A stretch of DNA of 15,508 nt from contig DAOTWP010000052.1 in NCBI GenBank assembly GCA_034435675.1, positions 1 to 15,508 of the forward strand, written 5' to 3'. This DNA is from DAOTWP01 sp034435675 (GTDB taxonomy: Bacteria > Chloroflexota > Anaerolineae > Aggregatilineales > Phototrophicaceae). Positions 1 through 7,017 of this stretch are shown here, one piece after another. Every line of letters starts with the position of its first letter. Within the stretch, counting starts at the first letter, position 1. A model generated the notes under the pieces. The model saw only the letters and a list, made by a program, of their open reading frames with translations, did not search any database and was not told the DNA's origin. The position numbers and the translations under genes are program-made.

Positions 1-1695
1 GACAATGAGGTGTCGTGGCCCTACAGTTGGTACTTCCGCAGTTTTGAGAATGCGCGCTATATCGGCGCAAACCCGACGGTACAAAACATTGACGGCGCGG
101 TTGCTATCGTCATCGGTGAGGCAAACCGCTACAAACTCGAACCGCTGATTGGCGACGATTACTACCACTTCACTGCCGAGGATGGCTTCATTCGTCTGTG
201 GTGGCCCATGCAGGAATATTTCAACCTGACTGCCCCGCGTGTACTGAATGTCTTCGATTTCTCGCCAGAGAATACGCAGGCGCCACTGCTGCGGCGCGGC
301 ATCTGGGACATCTGGTGGAATCGCAGCTACGACACCTACGGGCAGGCAATCGCACGTGATTTATCGGTGGAAAACTGGCCCGTTGCTGACCGCATGCATC
401 TGTATATCCGTAAGGACATCGCCGCACAAATCTGGTCGCTTGGTGTGGGCGATGGCACGGCGCGCGTGGGTGACCTTCAGCAGGCAGATAACATCTGCCT
501 GAACAACTGGCAGCAGCTCACCCCGATTGTCACATTCGGCAGCGCCGGTAATGCAGAGGGACAGTTGAGCCGTCCGCTGGATATTGCCGTTGACGACCGA
601 AATGGGCTGGTTTACATCGCCGAGGAAAACGCTGCGCGCATTTCGGTATTCACGACCAGCGGCGAATTTGTGCGCACGCTCGGTGTGCCGGGACAGCTCT
701 ACCGCGCTGAAACCAGCCCGTATCTGGGCTTGGGCAACGGACCGGAAACCGGCGGGGTCTTCTACCGTCCCAACAGCGTGACCGTGAGCGATGACGGCGG
801 GCTATTTGTCGTGGATACCTGGAATCACCGTATTCAACGCTTTGACCCGCAGCGCAGTTGGCTGCTCTCGTGGGGCAGCGAAGGGCTGTTCGGCGTTGAC
901 ATCGCCCCGCAGGGTGCCCCGCGTGACCCACAGGACGGTTTCTATGGACCGCGTGACATCGTGCTTTTTGGCGGACTGGTATATGTCGCCGACACAGGCA
1001 ACAACCGCGTCCGTGTCTATGATGTGCAGGGCAACTGGGTACGTGACATCGGTTACAGCGGCACGGGCTTCGGACAACTGCTGGAACCGTCCTCAATTGC
1101 AATTGACCCAAACACGCAGCAGATTTACGTTGCCGAATGGAATAACCGGCGTATTTCGGTCTTTGCGCTGGATGGCACCTATCGCAGCACGTTCAGCTTC
1201 CCCGGTTGGCGGCAGCCCAGCGCCAACCGCGCCTATATGGCAATTGATGCCGTCCGCAGCATGCTGTATGTGACCGACCCGGATACCGGCATGATTATCG
1301 TCTTCGACACTAACGGCAACTGCCTGGGATCATTCGGGCAGCTCCGCGCAGAAGGCGCTGTCGGGTTGCAGTTCAGCACCATCGGTGGCATTACCATCGA
1401 CGCGCAGGGCTTCGTCTGGGTCACGGATGCAGCGTCCGGGCAGATCTATCGCTTGCAGCCCTTCCCGCGACCGGCACTGCCCGAAGAGCAGCAGCCTGCC
1501 CCGCTGGAAGTCACCGAAGAAGTCACCACCGAGGCAACACCCGAAGCGGAGTTGACAGTTGAAGTCACGGCTGAGACCAGCGCGGATGCCAGCAGCAGCG
1601 AGAACACAGCCAGCAGCGAGGATATTACGCCGGAGCTGACAGCCGAAGCAACGCCCGAAGCAACGCCCGAAGCCACCGCAGTTCCGAACAGGTGA
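1..1695 (+). CDS. Agl23/GT39-like membrane glycosyltransferase-family protein fused to NHL propeller (3' part)
   Basis: The frame is open to the window's left edge (codons for D-N-E precede the first GTG at 10), so this is the C-terminal part of a longer protein. Counting the codon at 10 as residue 1, the first ~150 residues are Trp/Tyr/Arg-rich (SWPYSWYFR, RLWWPMQEYF, NWPVADRMHLYIRKDIAAQI). This resembles, from memory, the extracytoplasmic C-terminal part of GT39/Agl23-type (TIGR03663) membrane proteins that use lipid-linked sugars. Six NHL-type repeats follow, at about 186-216, 252-282, 312-340, 358-386, 407-435 and 455-483, with typical cores such as VYVADTGNNRVRVYD, enough for one six-bladed beta-propeller. 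Residues ~490-561 are a disordered Thr/Glu/Ala/Pro tail ending in PEATPEATPEAT. No membrane segment is visible here; it would have to lie in the missing N-terminal part. NHL assignment is firm; the glycosyltransferase half is inferred from the short visible region. Confidence 0.75.
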   Translation, partial: DNEVSWPYSWYFRSFENARYIGANPTVQNIDGAVAIVIGEANRYKLEPLIGDDYYHFTAEDGFIRLWWPMQEYFNLTAPRVLNVFDFSPENTQAPLLRRGIWDIWWNRSYDTYGQAIARDLSVENWPVADRMHLYIRKDIAAQIWSLGVGDGTARVGDLQQADNICLNNWQQLTPIVTFGSAGNAEGQLSRPLDIAVDDRNGLVYIAEENAARISVFTTSGEFVRTLGVPGQLYRAETSPYLGLGNGPETGGVFYRPNSVTVSDDGGLFVVDTWNHRIQRFDPQRSWLLSWGSEGLFGVDIAPQGAPRDPQDGFYGPRDIVLFGGLVYVADTGNNRVRVYDVQGNWVRDIGYSGTGFGQLLEPSSIAIDPNTQQIYVAEWNNRRISVFALDGTYRSTFSFPGWRQPSANRAYMAIDAVRSMLYVTDPDTGMIIVFDTNGNCLGSFGQLRAEGAVGLQFSTIGGITIDAQGFVWVTDAASGQIYRLQPFPRPALPEEQQPAPLEVTEEVTTEATPEAELTVEVTAETSADASSSENTASSEDITPELTAEATPEATPEATAVPNR

Positions 1696-1707
1696 ACGGG
1701 GGATACA

Positions 1708-1740
1708 GGGGACATGCCGTGTTGAGGTGTGCCTGTCCCC
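1708..1740 (+). repeat. Inverted repeat after the first gene, possible weak terminator
   Basis: GGGGACA (1708-1714) is matched by TGTCCCC (1734-1740) across a 19-nt loop, 13 bp after the upstream stop codon and just before the nusA promoter. No T-run follows, so it is at best a weak or factor-dependent transcript end. Confidence 0.3.
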
Positions 1741-1743
1741 CGC

Positions 1744-1773
1744 TTGACACCCTCCCAACGGACATGTTACAAT
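1744..1773 (+). promoter_or_regulatory. Near-consensus housekeeping promoter for nusA
   Basis: A perfect -35 box TTGACA (1744-1749) is separated by 18 nt from TACAAT (1768-1773), a 5/6 match to TATAAT. A TG dinucleotide (1765-1766) one base upstream of the -10 box makes it an extended -10. Transcription would start near 1780, giving a leader of roughly 165 nt before the nusA ATG. It is the best promoter visible in the window. Confidence 0.8.
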
Positions 1774-1793
1774 GCCGAACGATGTAGCTTTTC

Positions 1794-1818
1794 AGGAAGT
1801 GGGCAACCCCCACTTCTT
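1794..1818 (+). promoter_or_regulatory. nusA leader hairpin
   Basis: GAAGTGGG (1796-1803) pairs perfectly with CCCACTTC (1809-1816) around a 5-nt loop. One G-T and one A-T pair extend it to 10 bp, and the pyrimidine-rich TTCTTCGTTT overlaps and follows the 3' arm. It begins about 15 nt after the predicted start of transcription. Position and shape suit an early attenuation or pausing element. Similar GTGGG/CCCAC hairpins ahead of rimP-nusA operons in Firmicutes come to mind, but that is recollection, not a checked match. Confidence 0.55.
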
Positions 1819-1944
1819 CGTTTAAGTACACATGCTTCACCGGAAAAAGACCCTTACAGCGTTTGCCGCAACTGGCATCTTCCGCTTAAACAAACCGTCA
1901 TTTTCCCCCAGGTTAAGAGAACGGGAGTTCTGAAACACAGCAGT

Positions 1945-3858
1945 ATGAAGAACGAATTTGAAGTCGCCTTCAAGGAAATCGCGGAACTGCGCGGATTGTC
2001 GCAGGAAGTCGTGCTTGAGGCATTGCGCGGCGCACTAGTGTCCGCCTACCGGCGCGATAACAACGCCGGGAACGCCCAGCACGTGGAAGCGACAATTGAC
2101 CCCAATACGCTGCGTCCACGCATCTTTGTCGAAAAAGAAGTCGTAGACGAAGTGATGAACCCCGGCACCGAGGTCACGCTGGAAAAAGCGCGCTACTACG
2201 ATCCCTCGGCGCAGTACGGGGACCTGGTTATGGTGCAGGTGGAAGGTTCTACTAAAAAATTCGGGCGCATCGCGGCGCAGACGGCAAAGCAGGTGATTCT
2301 GCAAAAAATCCGCGAAGCAGAACGGAATTCCCTGTTTGACGAATTCAGCGAACGCGAAGGTGATGTTGTTACCGGCGTCGTGCAAAGTGTCAGCGCCAGC
2401 AGCGTAACCCTGAGTCTGGGGCGGACCGAAGCAGTGCTGCCGCGCAACCAGCAAATACCGGGTGAAAAATACAAACCGCACGACAAAGTGCGCGTATTTG
2501 TCATGGAAGTCAAGCGTGGCAATCGCGGTCCGCATATCGTGGTCAGCCGCAGTCACCGCAACATGCTGCGCCGCCTGCTGGAATACGAAGTTCCCGAAAT
2601 TTACAGCGGACAGGTCGAAATCAAGAATATCGCCCGCGAAGCTGGCTACCGTTCAAAGGTCGCTGTTTCTGCCACGCAGGAAGGCATTGACCCGGTGGGC
2701 GCGTGTGTCGGGATGCGCGGCGTGCGTATTCAGAACATTGTCAAGGAACTCCATGATGAAAAGATTGATGTCATCGAGTGGAGTCTCAATCAGGAGAAGT
2801 TCATCGAAAAGGCGCTCAGCCCGGCACGTGTCACCGGTGTCTACCTTGAGGATGACCCCGACGCCGGACGCACTGCCGTTGTCGTTGTGCCCGACGATCA
2901 GCTTTCACTGGCAATTGGGCGCGAGGGGCAAAACGCCCGCCTCGCCGCCAAACTGACCGGATGGCGGATTGACATCAAGAGTGTAACCGAGGCAGTGCAG
3001 GACGCCCTCAAGACGCTGGACAATCCGATCATGGCGAATATCCGCGTGCGCCGGGCGGATCTGGTTACGGATGTCGAACGGGTCATGGACAAGAAGCAGC
3101 GCGGACTAACTATCCAGCCGGAAGACTTCCAGACCCTGGGCAAATTTGCTGACCTGGCAGAACGCGCCCAGCTTGCTGCGCGCGAGGCACTGCGCGAAAA
3201 CCGCCTGAACGAACTGAACGCCGTGCGTGCTACCCTGCCCCAGCAGGCATTCGAGATGCCTGTCAGCAGCCTGCCACTCTCTGAAGAAATCCTTGAGGCA
3301 TTGCAGCCGCTGGACAACGTGGGCGAAATTATGGTGCGCTTCCTCGTAGATGAAGACCGCCTGCGCCGCCTGCTCAAAGACCTGCCACCGCAGACGCTCG
3401 ACGAAGTGCAGGTGGCGCTCGACAGGCTTGTGCTGCCGGAAGAAGCGTTCGGCATTACTGCGCCGGACACTCCCCGGCAAGCGGCAGCAGCTGGTGAAGT
3501 CGCAGCCGAAACACCGCCCGACACCCAACCAGAAGCACAGGCTGCCAGCACGGCATCCGATGCGGTTATGCCTGCCTTTGGTGACGCCGCCGCCGTTGAA
3601 CCTGTCAAGGCGCGCCCAGGCGTAGAAGAAGTTACCGCCAGCGCACCCCAGCCGGTGTATACACCACCTGCTGAAGCCGAGAACGAGGACGAGGAAGAAG
3701 ACGAGGACAGCGAACTCAAGCCGAGCGACAAGAAGAAAGGCAAGAAGGGCAAAAAGGGTCGGCAGTTGGTCTTCGACGAAAACACAGGTCGCACCGTGGC
3801 AAAACGGCAGCGCAAAGGCAGCCGCCGCCGCGATGACTGGGACGATTATCTGGACTGA
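1945..3858 (+). CDS. nusA: Transcription termination/antitermination factor NusA
   Basis: NusA binds RNA polymerase and nascent RNA, modulating pausing, termination and antitermination. The 637-aa product has the usual order: N-terminal RNAP-binding domain (1-~130; starts MKNEFEVAFKEIAELRGL), S1 domain (~137-201), KH1 (~230-280, with GIDPVGACVGMRG; GxxG 256-259) and KH2 (~285-347, with LAIGREGQNARLAAKLTGW; GxxG 325-328). It exceeds the compact ~350-500-aa form. Residues ~350-497 are helical, and may be degenerate helix-hairpin-helix modules. An Ala/Pro/Glu-rich linker, an acidic block (579-590), a Lys-rich block (596-605) and a terminal RRRDDWDDYLD follow. The ATG at 1945 fits the family N-terminus; an in-frame extension to 1729 would run through the promoter. 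The Shine-Dalgarno is weak: the nearest GGGAG is 17 nt upstream. No rimP precedes it. Confidence 0.96.
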   Translation: MKNEFEVAFKEIAELRGLSQEVVLEALRGALVSAYRRDNNAGNAQHVEATIDPNTLRPRIFVEKEVVDEVMNPGTEVTLEKARYYDPSAQYGDLVMVQVEGSTKKFGRIAAQTAKQVILQKIREAERNSLFDEFSEREGDVVTGVVQSVSASSVTLSLGRTEAVLPRNQQIPGEKYKPHDKVRVFVMEVKRGNRGPHIVVSRSHRNMLRRLLEYEVPEIYSGQVEIKNIAREAGYRSKVAVSATQEGIDPVGACVGMRGVRIQNIVKELHDEKIDVIEWSLNQEKFIEKALSPARVTGVYLEDDPDAGRTAVVVVPDDQLSLAIGREGQNARLAAKLTGWRIDIKSVTEAVQDALKTLDNPIMANIRVRRADLVTDVERVMDKKQRGLTIQPEDFQTLGKFADLAERAQLAAREALRENRLNELNAVRATLPQQAFEMPVSSLPLSEEILEALQPLDNVGEIMVRFLVDEDRLRRLLKDLPPQTLDEVQVALDRLVLPEEAFGITAPDTPRQAAAAGEVAAETPPDTQPEAQAASTASDAVMPAFGDAAAVEPVKARPGVEEVTASAPQPVYTPPAEAENEDEEEDEDSELKPSDKKKGKKGKKGRQLVFDENTGRTVAKRQRKGSRRRDDWDDYLD

Positions 3859-3877
3859 GCCACACAGCCCGCAAACA

Positions 3878-3909
3878 CCGGCAGGATTGCCCTTCAGTGA
3901 TCCTGCCGG
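3878..3909 (+). promoter_or_regulatory. Perfect 10-bp inverted repeat between nusA and ylxR
   Basis: CCGGCAGGAT (3878-3887) and ATCCTGCCGG (3900-3909) form an uninterrupted 10-bp stem with a 12-nt loop, 20 bp after the nusA stop. The following sequence is not T-rich, so a classical intrinsic terminator is unlikely. It could be a partial terminator, a processing site or a 3'-end stabiliser that lowers downstream expression relative to nusA. An 8-bp direct repeat ACCAGACC (3926-3933 and 3939-3946) lies just beyond it. Confidence 0.5.
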
Positions 3910-3996
3910 GCAGCCAACCCCAAAGACCAGACCTTGAAACCAGACCCCTATTTGCGGTCTAATTCAGAGTGTTTCAGGAAAGCGTGAGGCAGGGAG

Positions 3997-4281
3997 ATGA
4001 ACGCGCAGCAGTCGCTACGACGCAAACCGATTCCGCAGCGCAGTTGTGTGGTTTGCCGTGAAAAATCCAATAAACCTGCCCTGAATCGGATCGTCATGAC
4101 GGAAGAGGGTATCGTGGTGGATCGCAGCGGCAAACTGCGCGGGCGTGGGGCGTATTTATGCCACAAGCCTGCCTGCTGGCAGCGCGCAATCAACACAGAC
4201 ATTCTTGAGAAGGCACTGCGAGTTAGCTTTACCCAAGCTGATCGTGAACGCCTACGGCAGTCAATTTCAACTCCATTGTGA
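3997..4281 (+). CDS. ylxR: YlxR family RNA-binding protein (RnpM, DUF448)
   Basis: This 94-aa basic protein carries the family hallmarks RSCVVCR (15-21), a VxVDxSGKxxGRGAYLC-like block (about 40-55) and CW (60-61). YlxR/RnpM is a small nucleic-acid-binding protein, reported in Bacillus subtilis to bind RNase P RNA and modulate its activity. It is normally encoded between nusA and infB, as here. Cys17, Cys20, Cys55 and Cys60 could form a four-cysteine metal site; that is inference. GAGG (3986-3989) lies 7 nt before the ATG and supports this start. Spacing of 138 bp to nusA and 113 bp to infB is looser than in many relatives, and both gaps hold stem-loops. Confidence 0.93.
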   Translation: MNAQQSLRRKPIPQRSCVVCREKSNKPALNRIVMTEEGIVVDRSGKLRGRGAYLCHKPACWQRAINTDILEKALRVSFTQADRERLRQSISTPL

Positions 4282-4337
4282 TGGCTGAACCCATTATGAT
4301 GGCGCATTTTGTCTCGTTAATAATCAGTTACAACCCC

Positions 4338-4378
4338 GCGCTGGATTAGGGATTATCCTTATTCCTGATCCATCGCGC
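4338..4378 (+). promoter_or_regulatory. Long stem-loop in the infB leader
   Basis: GCGC (4338-4341) plus TGGATTAGG (4342-4350) pair with CCTGATCCA (4364-4372) plus GCGC (4375-4378). That is 13 bp with one G-U pair, a 2-nt bulge (4373-4374) and a 13-nt loop. It ends 5 nt before the infB Shine-Dalgarno AGGAGG (4384-4389), so it could influence ribosome access or transcript processing. No poly-T tract follows. Confidence 0.5.
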
Positions 4379-4394
4379 CGTGTAGGAGGTGTGT

Positions 4395-6200
4395 ATGGCA
4401 CAGGAAAAACAGGTCATTCTCGTCCCGGATTATCTCTCTGTTCGTGAACTTGCTGAATTGATTCATGCCAGCCCGATTGAGGTCATGAAAAAGCTGATCT
4501 CCAACGGCATTATGGCATCGATCAACCAGCAGATCGATTTTGACACGGCGGCGATTGTCATCGAAGAACTGGGCTTCGAAGCACAATCCGCCAGTGCGCT
4601 GGCAGCCGCTGCCGCAGCGGAGGAACGCGCCACCCAGACCACGCAGGAATGGCGACAGATTTACGTGGGCGAAAAGCCGGAAAACCTGCAAACCCGCTCG
4701 CCGATTATCACCATCCTGGGACACGTGGATCACGGCAAAACCACCCTGCTGGATCGTATCCGCAGCGCCCATGTTGCTGAAGGCGAAGCAGGCGGCATTA
4801 CGCAGCACATTGGCGCGTACCGCGCGCTGCATAACAACCGTCAGATCACCTTCCTCGATACCCCCGGTCACGAGGCATTCACGCAGATGCGCGCGCGCGG
4901 GGCACAGGGAGCGGATATTGTCGTGTTGGTCGTCGCGGCAGACGACGGCGTAATGGGCACCACACGCGAGGCGCTGAACCATGCGCGGGCGGCGAACGTA
5001 CCGATTGTGGTAGCGATCACCAAAGTTGACAAGCGGAACGCCAATATCGAACGCGTGAAGCAGCAGCTCGCAGAACTTGATCTTGTGCCGGATGACTGGG
5101 GCGGCACGACGATGATGATCCCGGTGGATTCGCTCAAGGGCGAAGGTATTGAAGACCTGCTCGAAGCCATTCTACTGGTCGCGGACGAGAGCCGCATTGT
5201 AGCGAACCCGGCTGCGCCGGCGATTGGCGTTGTGCTGGAAGCGCGTGTAGATCCCAGCCGGGGTACGATTGCCACCCTGCTGGTTCAGAATGGTACGCTC
5301 AAGCGCGGCGATGTCGTTGTCGCTGGTGTCGCTTTCGGGCGTATCAAGGCGATGTTTGACCAAATGGGCAAACCAGCAGACATGGCAGGACCCTCCACGC
5401 CGGTTTCGGTGCTGGGGCTGAGCGACTCGCCAAACCCTGGGGAGCGCTTTGAAGTGGTCAAGTCCGACAAGATCGCCCGCAATATCAGCGAAGAACGCCA
5501 GGACGCACTTACGCAGGCACAGTCACAGCCGGTGCGCAGCTTCACGCTGGAAGACATCTTCGCGCAGTTCAACGCGGGCCACGCCAAAGAACTCAACGTC
5601 ATTCTGCGAGTGGACGTGCAGGGATCGCTCCAACCGATCAAAGACGGGCTGCGGCAGGTCGCGGATCGCAATGAGCAGGGCATCAAGATTCGTATTCTGG
5701 CAACGGACATTGGGCGCGTCAGCGAAAATGATGTGATGCTCGCCAGCGTTTCCGGCGCAATTATCATTGCCTTCAACGTTGATGTCGATAACGCCGCGCT
5801 GCGTGCTGCGCAGTCGCAGGGCGTGGACATCCGCAAGTACAACATCATCTACAAGCTGTTTGAAGACATGGAACTGGCGCTGAACGGCATGTTAGAGCCG
5901 AAGTATGCGCCCAAAACAATTGGGGTTGCTGAAGTGCGGCAGGTCTTCAGGATCTCTAAAGTGGGCAATATCGCGGGCGCATACATCCGTGAGGGCGAAG
6001 CGCGGCGTAATGCCCGCGCCCGTGTGCGGCGCGGCAGCAAACTGCTGATCGAAGACACTACGGTTAGTTCCCTGAAGCGTTTTAACGAAGATGTGCGCGA
6101 GGTGCGTACCGGCTTTGAATGCGGCGTCAGCCTTGATGGCTTCAATGCGTTTGAACCGGGCGATCTGGTGGAGTTCTTTGTTATGGAGCGTGTGAACTAA
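4395..6200 (+). CDS. infB: Translation initiation factor IF-2
   Basis: IF2 is the GTPase that places fMet-tRNA on the 30S subunit and promotes 50S joining. The 601-aa product is a short form (about 890 aa in E. coli): an IF2N-like domain (~10-62), an Ala-rich linker (~65-85), the G domain (~103-270), then domains II, III and the C-terminal tRNA-binding module ending at FVMERVN. G1 GHVDHGKT (109-116), the G2 region GGITQHIGAY (133-142) and G3 DTPGHE (155-160) are intact. G4 reads TKVD (209-212) instead of NKxD, and the G5 region reads VDSLKGEGI instead of the usual VSAKxGxGI. The ATG at 4395 sits 5 nt after AGGAGG (4384-4389); the in-frame GTG at 4389 overlaps that site and is unlikely. The frame is intact. 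Confidence 0.97.
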   Translation: MAQEKQVILVPDYLSVRELAELIHASPIEVMKKLISNGIMASINQQIDFDTAAIVIEELGFEAQSASALAAAAAAEERATQTTQEWRQIYVGEKPENLQTRSPIITILGHVDHGKTTLLDRIRSAHVAEGEAGGITQHIGAYRALHNNRQITFLDTPGHEAFTQMRARGAQGADIVVLVVAADDGVMGTTREALNHARAANVPIVVAITKVDKRNANIERVKQQLAELDLVPDDWGGTTMMIPVDSLKGEGIEDLLEAILLVADESRIVANPAAPAIGVVLEARVDPSRGTIATLLVQNGTLKRGDVVVAGVAFGRIKAMFDQMGKPADMAGPSTPVSVLGLSDSPNPGERFEVVKSDKIARNISEERQDALTQAQSQPVRSFTLEDIFAQFNAGHAKELNVILRVDVQGSLQPIKDGLRQVADRNEQGIKIRILATDIGRVSENDVMLASVSGAIIIAFNVDVDNAALRAAQSQGVDIRKYNIIYKLFEDMELALNGMLEPKYAPKTIGVAEVRQVFRISKVGNIAGAYIREGEARRNARARVRRGSKLLIEDTTVSSLKRFNEDVREVRTGFECGVSLDGFNAFEPGDLVEFFVMERVN

Positions 6201-6227
6201 CACACTGAAGGGCTTAGGTGCCTGCCG

Positions 6228-6251
6228 GACAAGGGGGTCAACCCCCTTGTT
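6228..6251 (+). terminator. Hairpin terminator-like element after infB
   Basis: ACAAGGGGG (6229-6237) pairs perfectly with CCCCCTTGT (6242-6250) around a TCAA tetraloop; a G-T pair can extend it at both ends. It starts 28 bp after the infB stop. The stem is very strong but is followed by TCGCCCGC rather than a T-run, so it is a non-canonical terminator or a 3'-end protecting structure. Confidence 0.55.
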
Positions 6252-6393
6252 CGCCCGCTATGCTCATTTTGCGAGTGTACTGGCGCGCTGTAGCTGGATG
6301 AGCGGTGGACCGAAAGCGTAGTTGCCCTTTTTGACCCCACCCTAACCCTCGCCGCCCATAGAAAGGCAACAGGTTACGTCAGCCGCGTTTGCG

Positions 6394-6415
6394 CCTCCCC
6401 CGCTGGCGGGCGAGG
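6394..6415. repeat. GC-rich imperfect palindrome
   Basis: CCTC-c-CCCG / CGGG-c-GAGG forms an 8-bp stem with one central C-C mismatch and a CTGG loop. ACCCTAACCCTCGCC-like sequence (about 6340-6353) lies upstream and GGGGAAGGGT (6420-6429) downstream. This resembles dispersed intergenic palindromes in GC-rich Chloroflexota genomes, but only this copy is visible. Confidence 0.4.
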
Positions 6416-6627
6416 AACCGGGGAAGGGTCATTACAGCAGGTTTTCTAGTGATGACCAGACCTCAGCTCGACGAGCCTGTTGGGCACTATGTGTACGGAC
6501 GGGGTGCGGGAACTCGCGGTGGGGACACGCACAGGCGCACTGCCCCACTCAGTCCTGTTATGCAGATGAGTGTGTACCAATCAAAATCAGGGGGCAATTT
6601 CCATAAGTTCAGGAAAGGGAGGTCCCG

Positions 6628-7017
6628 ATGACGATCAAACAGGATCGCATGTCAGAGCGCGTGCGCGAAATCCTCAGCGAACTGCTGCTGCGCGAAGTCT
6701 CTGATCCACGACTGCACAACATCACCATCACCGAAGTCCGGCTTGATCCAGAATTGATGTTTGCCGATGTGTATGTGAACGCAATGGGTGACGAAGCACG
6801 CCAACCGGAGGTCATGCAGGGGTTAAAACGCGCCAACGGCTTTCTGCGCCGTGAGGTCGGCAAGCGTGTCCGACTGCGCAACACGCCGGAACTGCATTTC
6901 CACTGGGATGCAACGCTGGCACACAGCGAAAAAATCCAGCGCCTGATCGCCAGCCTTGACATTCCGCCGGACACCACAACCCCACCAGAGGAGGCAGCAA
7001 AACCGGATGACTCTTAA
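6628..7017 (+). CDS. rbfA: 30S ribosome-binding factor RbfA
   Basis: RbfA is a KH-fold 30S maturation factor needed for late 16S rRNA processing. The 129-aa protein shows the family N-terminus (RMSERVREILSELLLREVSDPRL), ITITEVRLDPELMFADVYVN and the C-terminal LRRxVGKRVRLRNTPELHFHWD block, followed by a short acidic Pro/Thr tail (~114-129). GGGAGG (6617-6622) lies 5 nt before the ATG, an excellent ribosome-binding site that fixes the start. It begins after a long gap from infB and its last 11 bases overlap the next gene, so it is probably first in its own transcript with the DHH gene and truB. Confidence 0.95.
   Translation: MTIKQDRMSERVREILSELLLREVSDPRLHNITITEVRLDPELMFADVYVNAMGDEARQPEVMQGLKRANGFLRREVGKRVRLRNTPELHFHWDATLAHSEKIQRLIASLDIPPDTTTPPEEAAKPDDS

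Larger units (their letters stand above)
6201..6627. other. 427-bp non-coding gap between infB and rbfA
   Basis: No convincing gene is visible. It contains the post-infB hairpin at 6228-6251 and a GC-rich hairpin at 6394-6415. A short palindromic stretch GCTCGACGAGC lies near 6465, and GACCAGACCT near 6455 also occurs at 3925-3934. I could not find a convincing -35/-10 pair for rbfA, although such a gap would normally carry one. Confidence 0.6.

Noticed and set aside
1729..1944. In-frame N-terminal extension of NusA
   Set aside because: It would run through the promoter and predicted transcription start and through the leader hairpin, and its sequence does not look like any NusA N-terminus.
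2898..3815. 305-codon open frame on the minus strand inside nusA
   Set aside because: Ser/Arg-rich low-complexity shadow of the nusA coding strand with no recognisable domain; nusA is certain.
4309..4333. Promoter TTGTCT ... TTACAA before infB
   Set aside because: Only 13 nt separate the boxes and the -35 is a 4/6 match, too poor to support.
6389..6631. 80-codon open frame in the infB-rbfA gap
   Set aside because: Arg/Gly-rich, no domain, crosses the GC-rich palindrome and the rbfA ribosome-binding site; no ribosome-binding site of its own.
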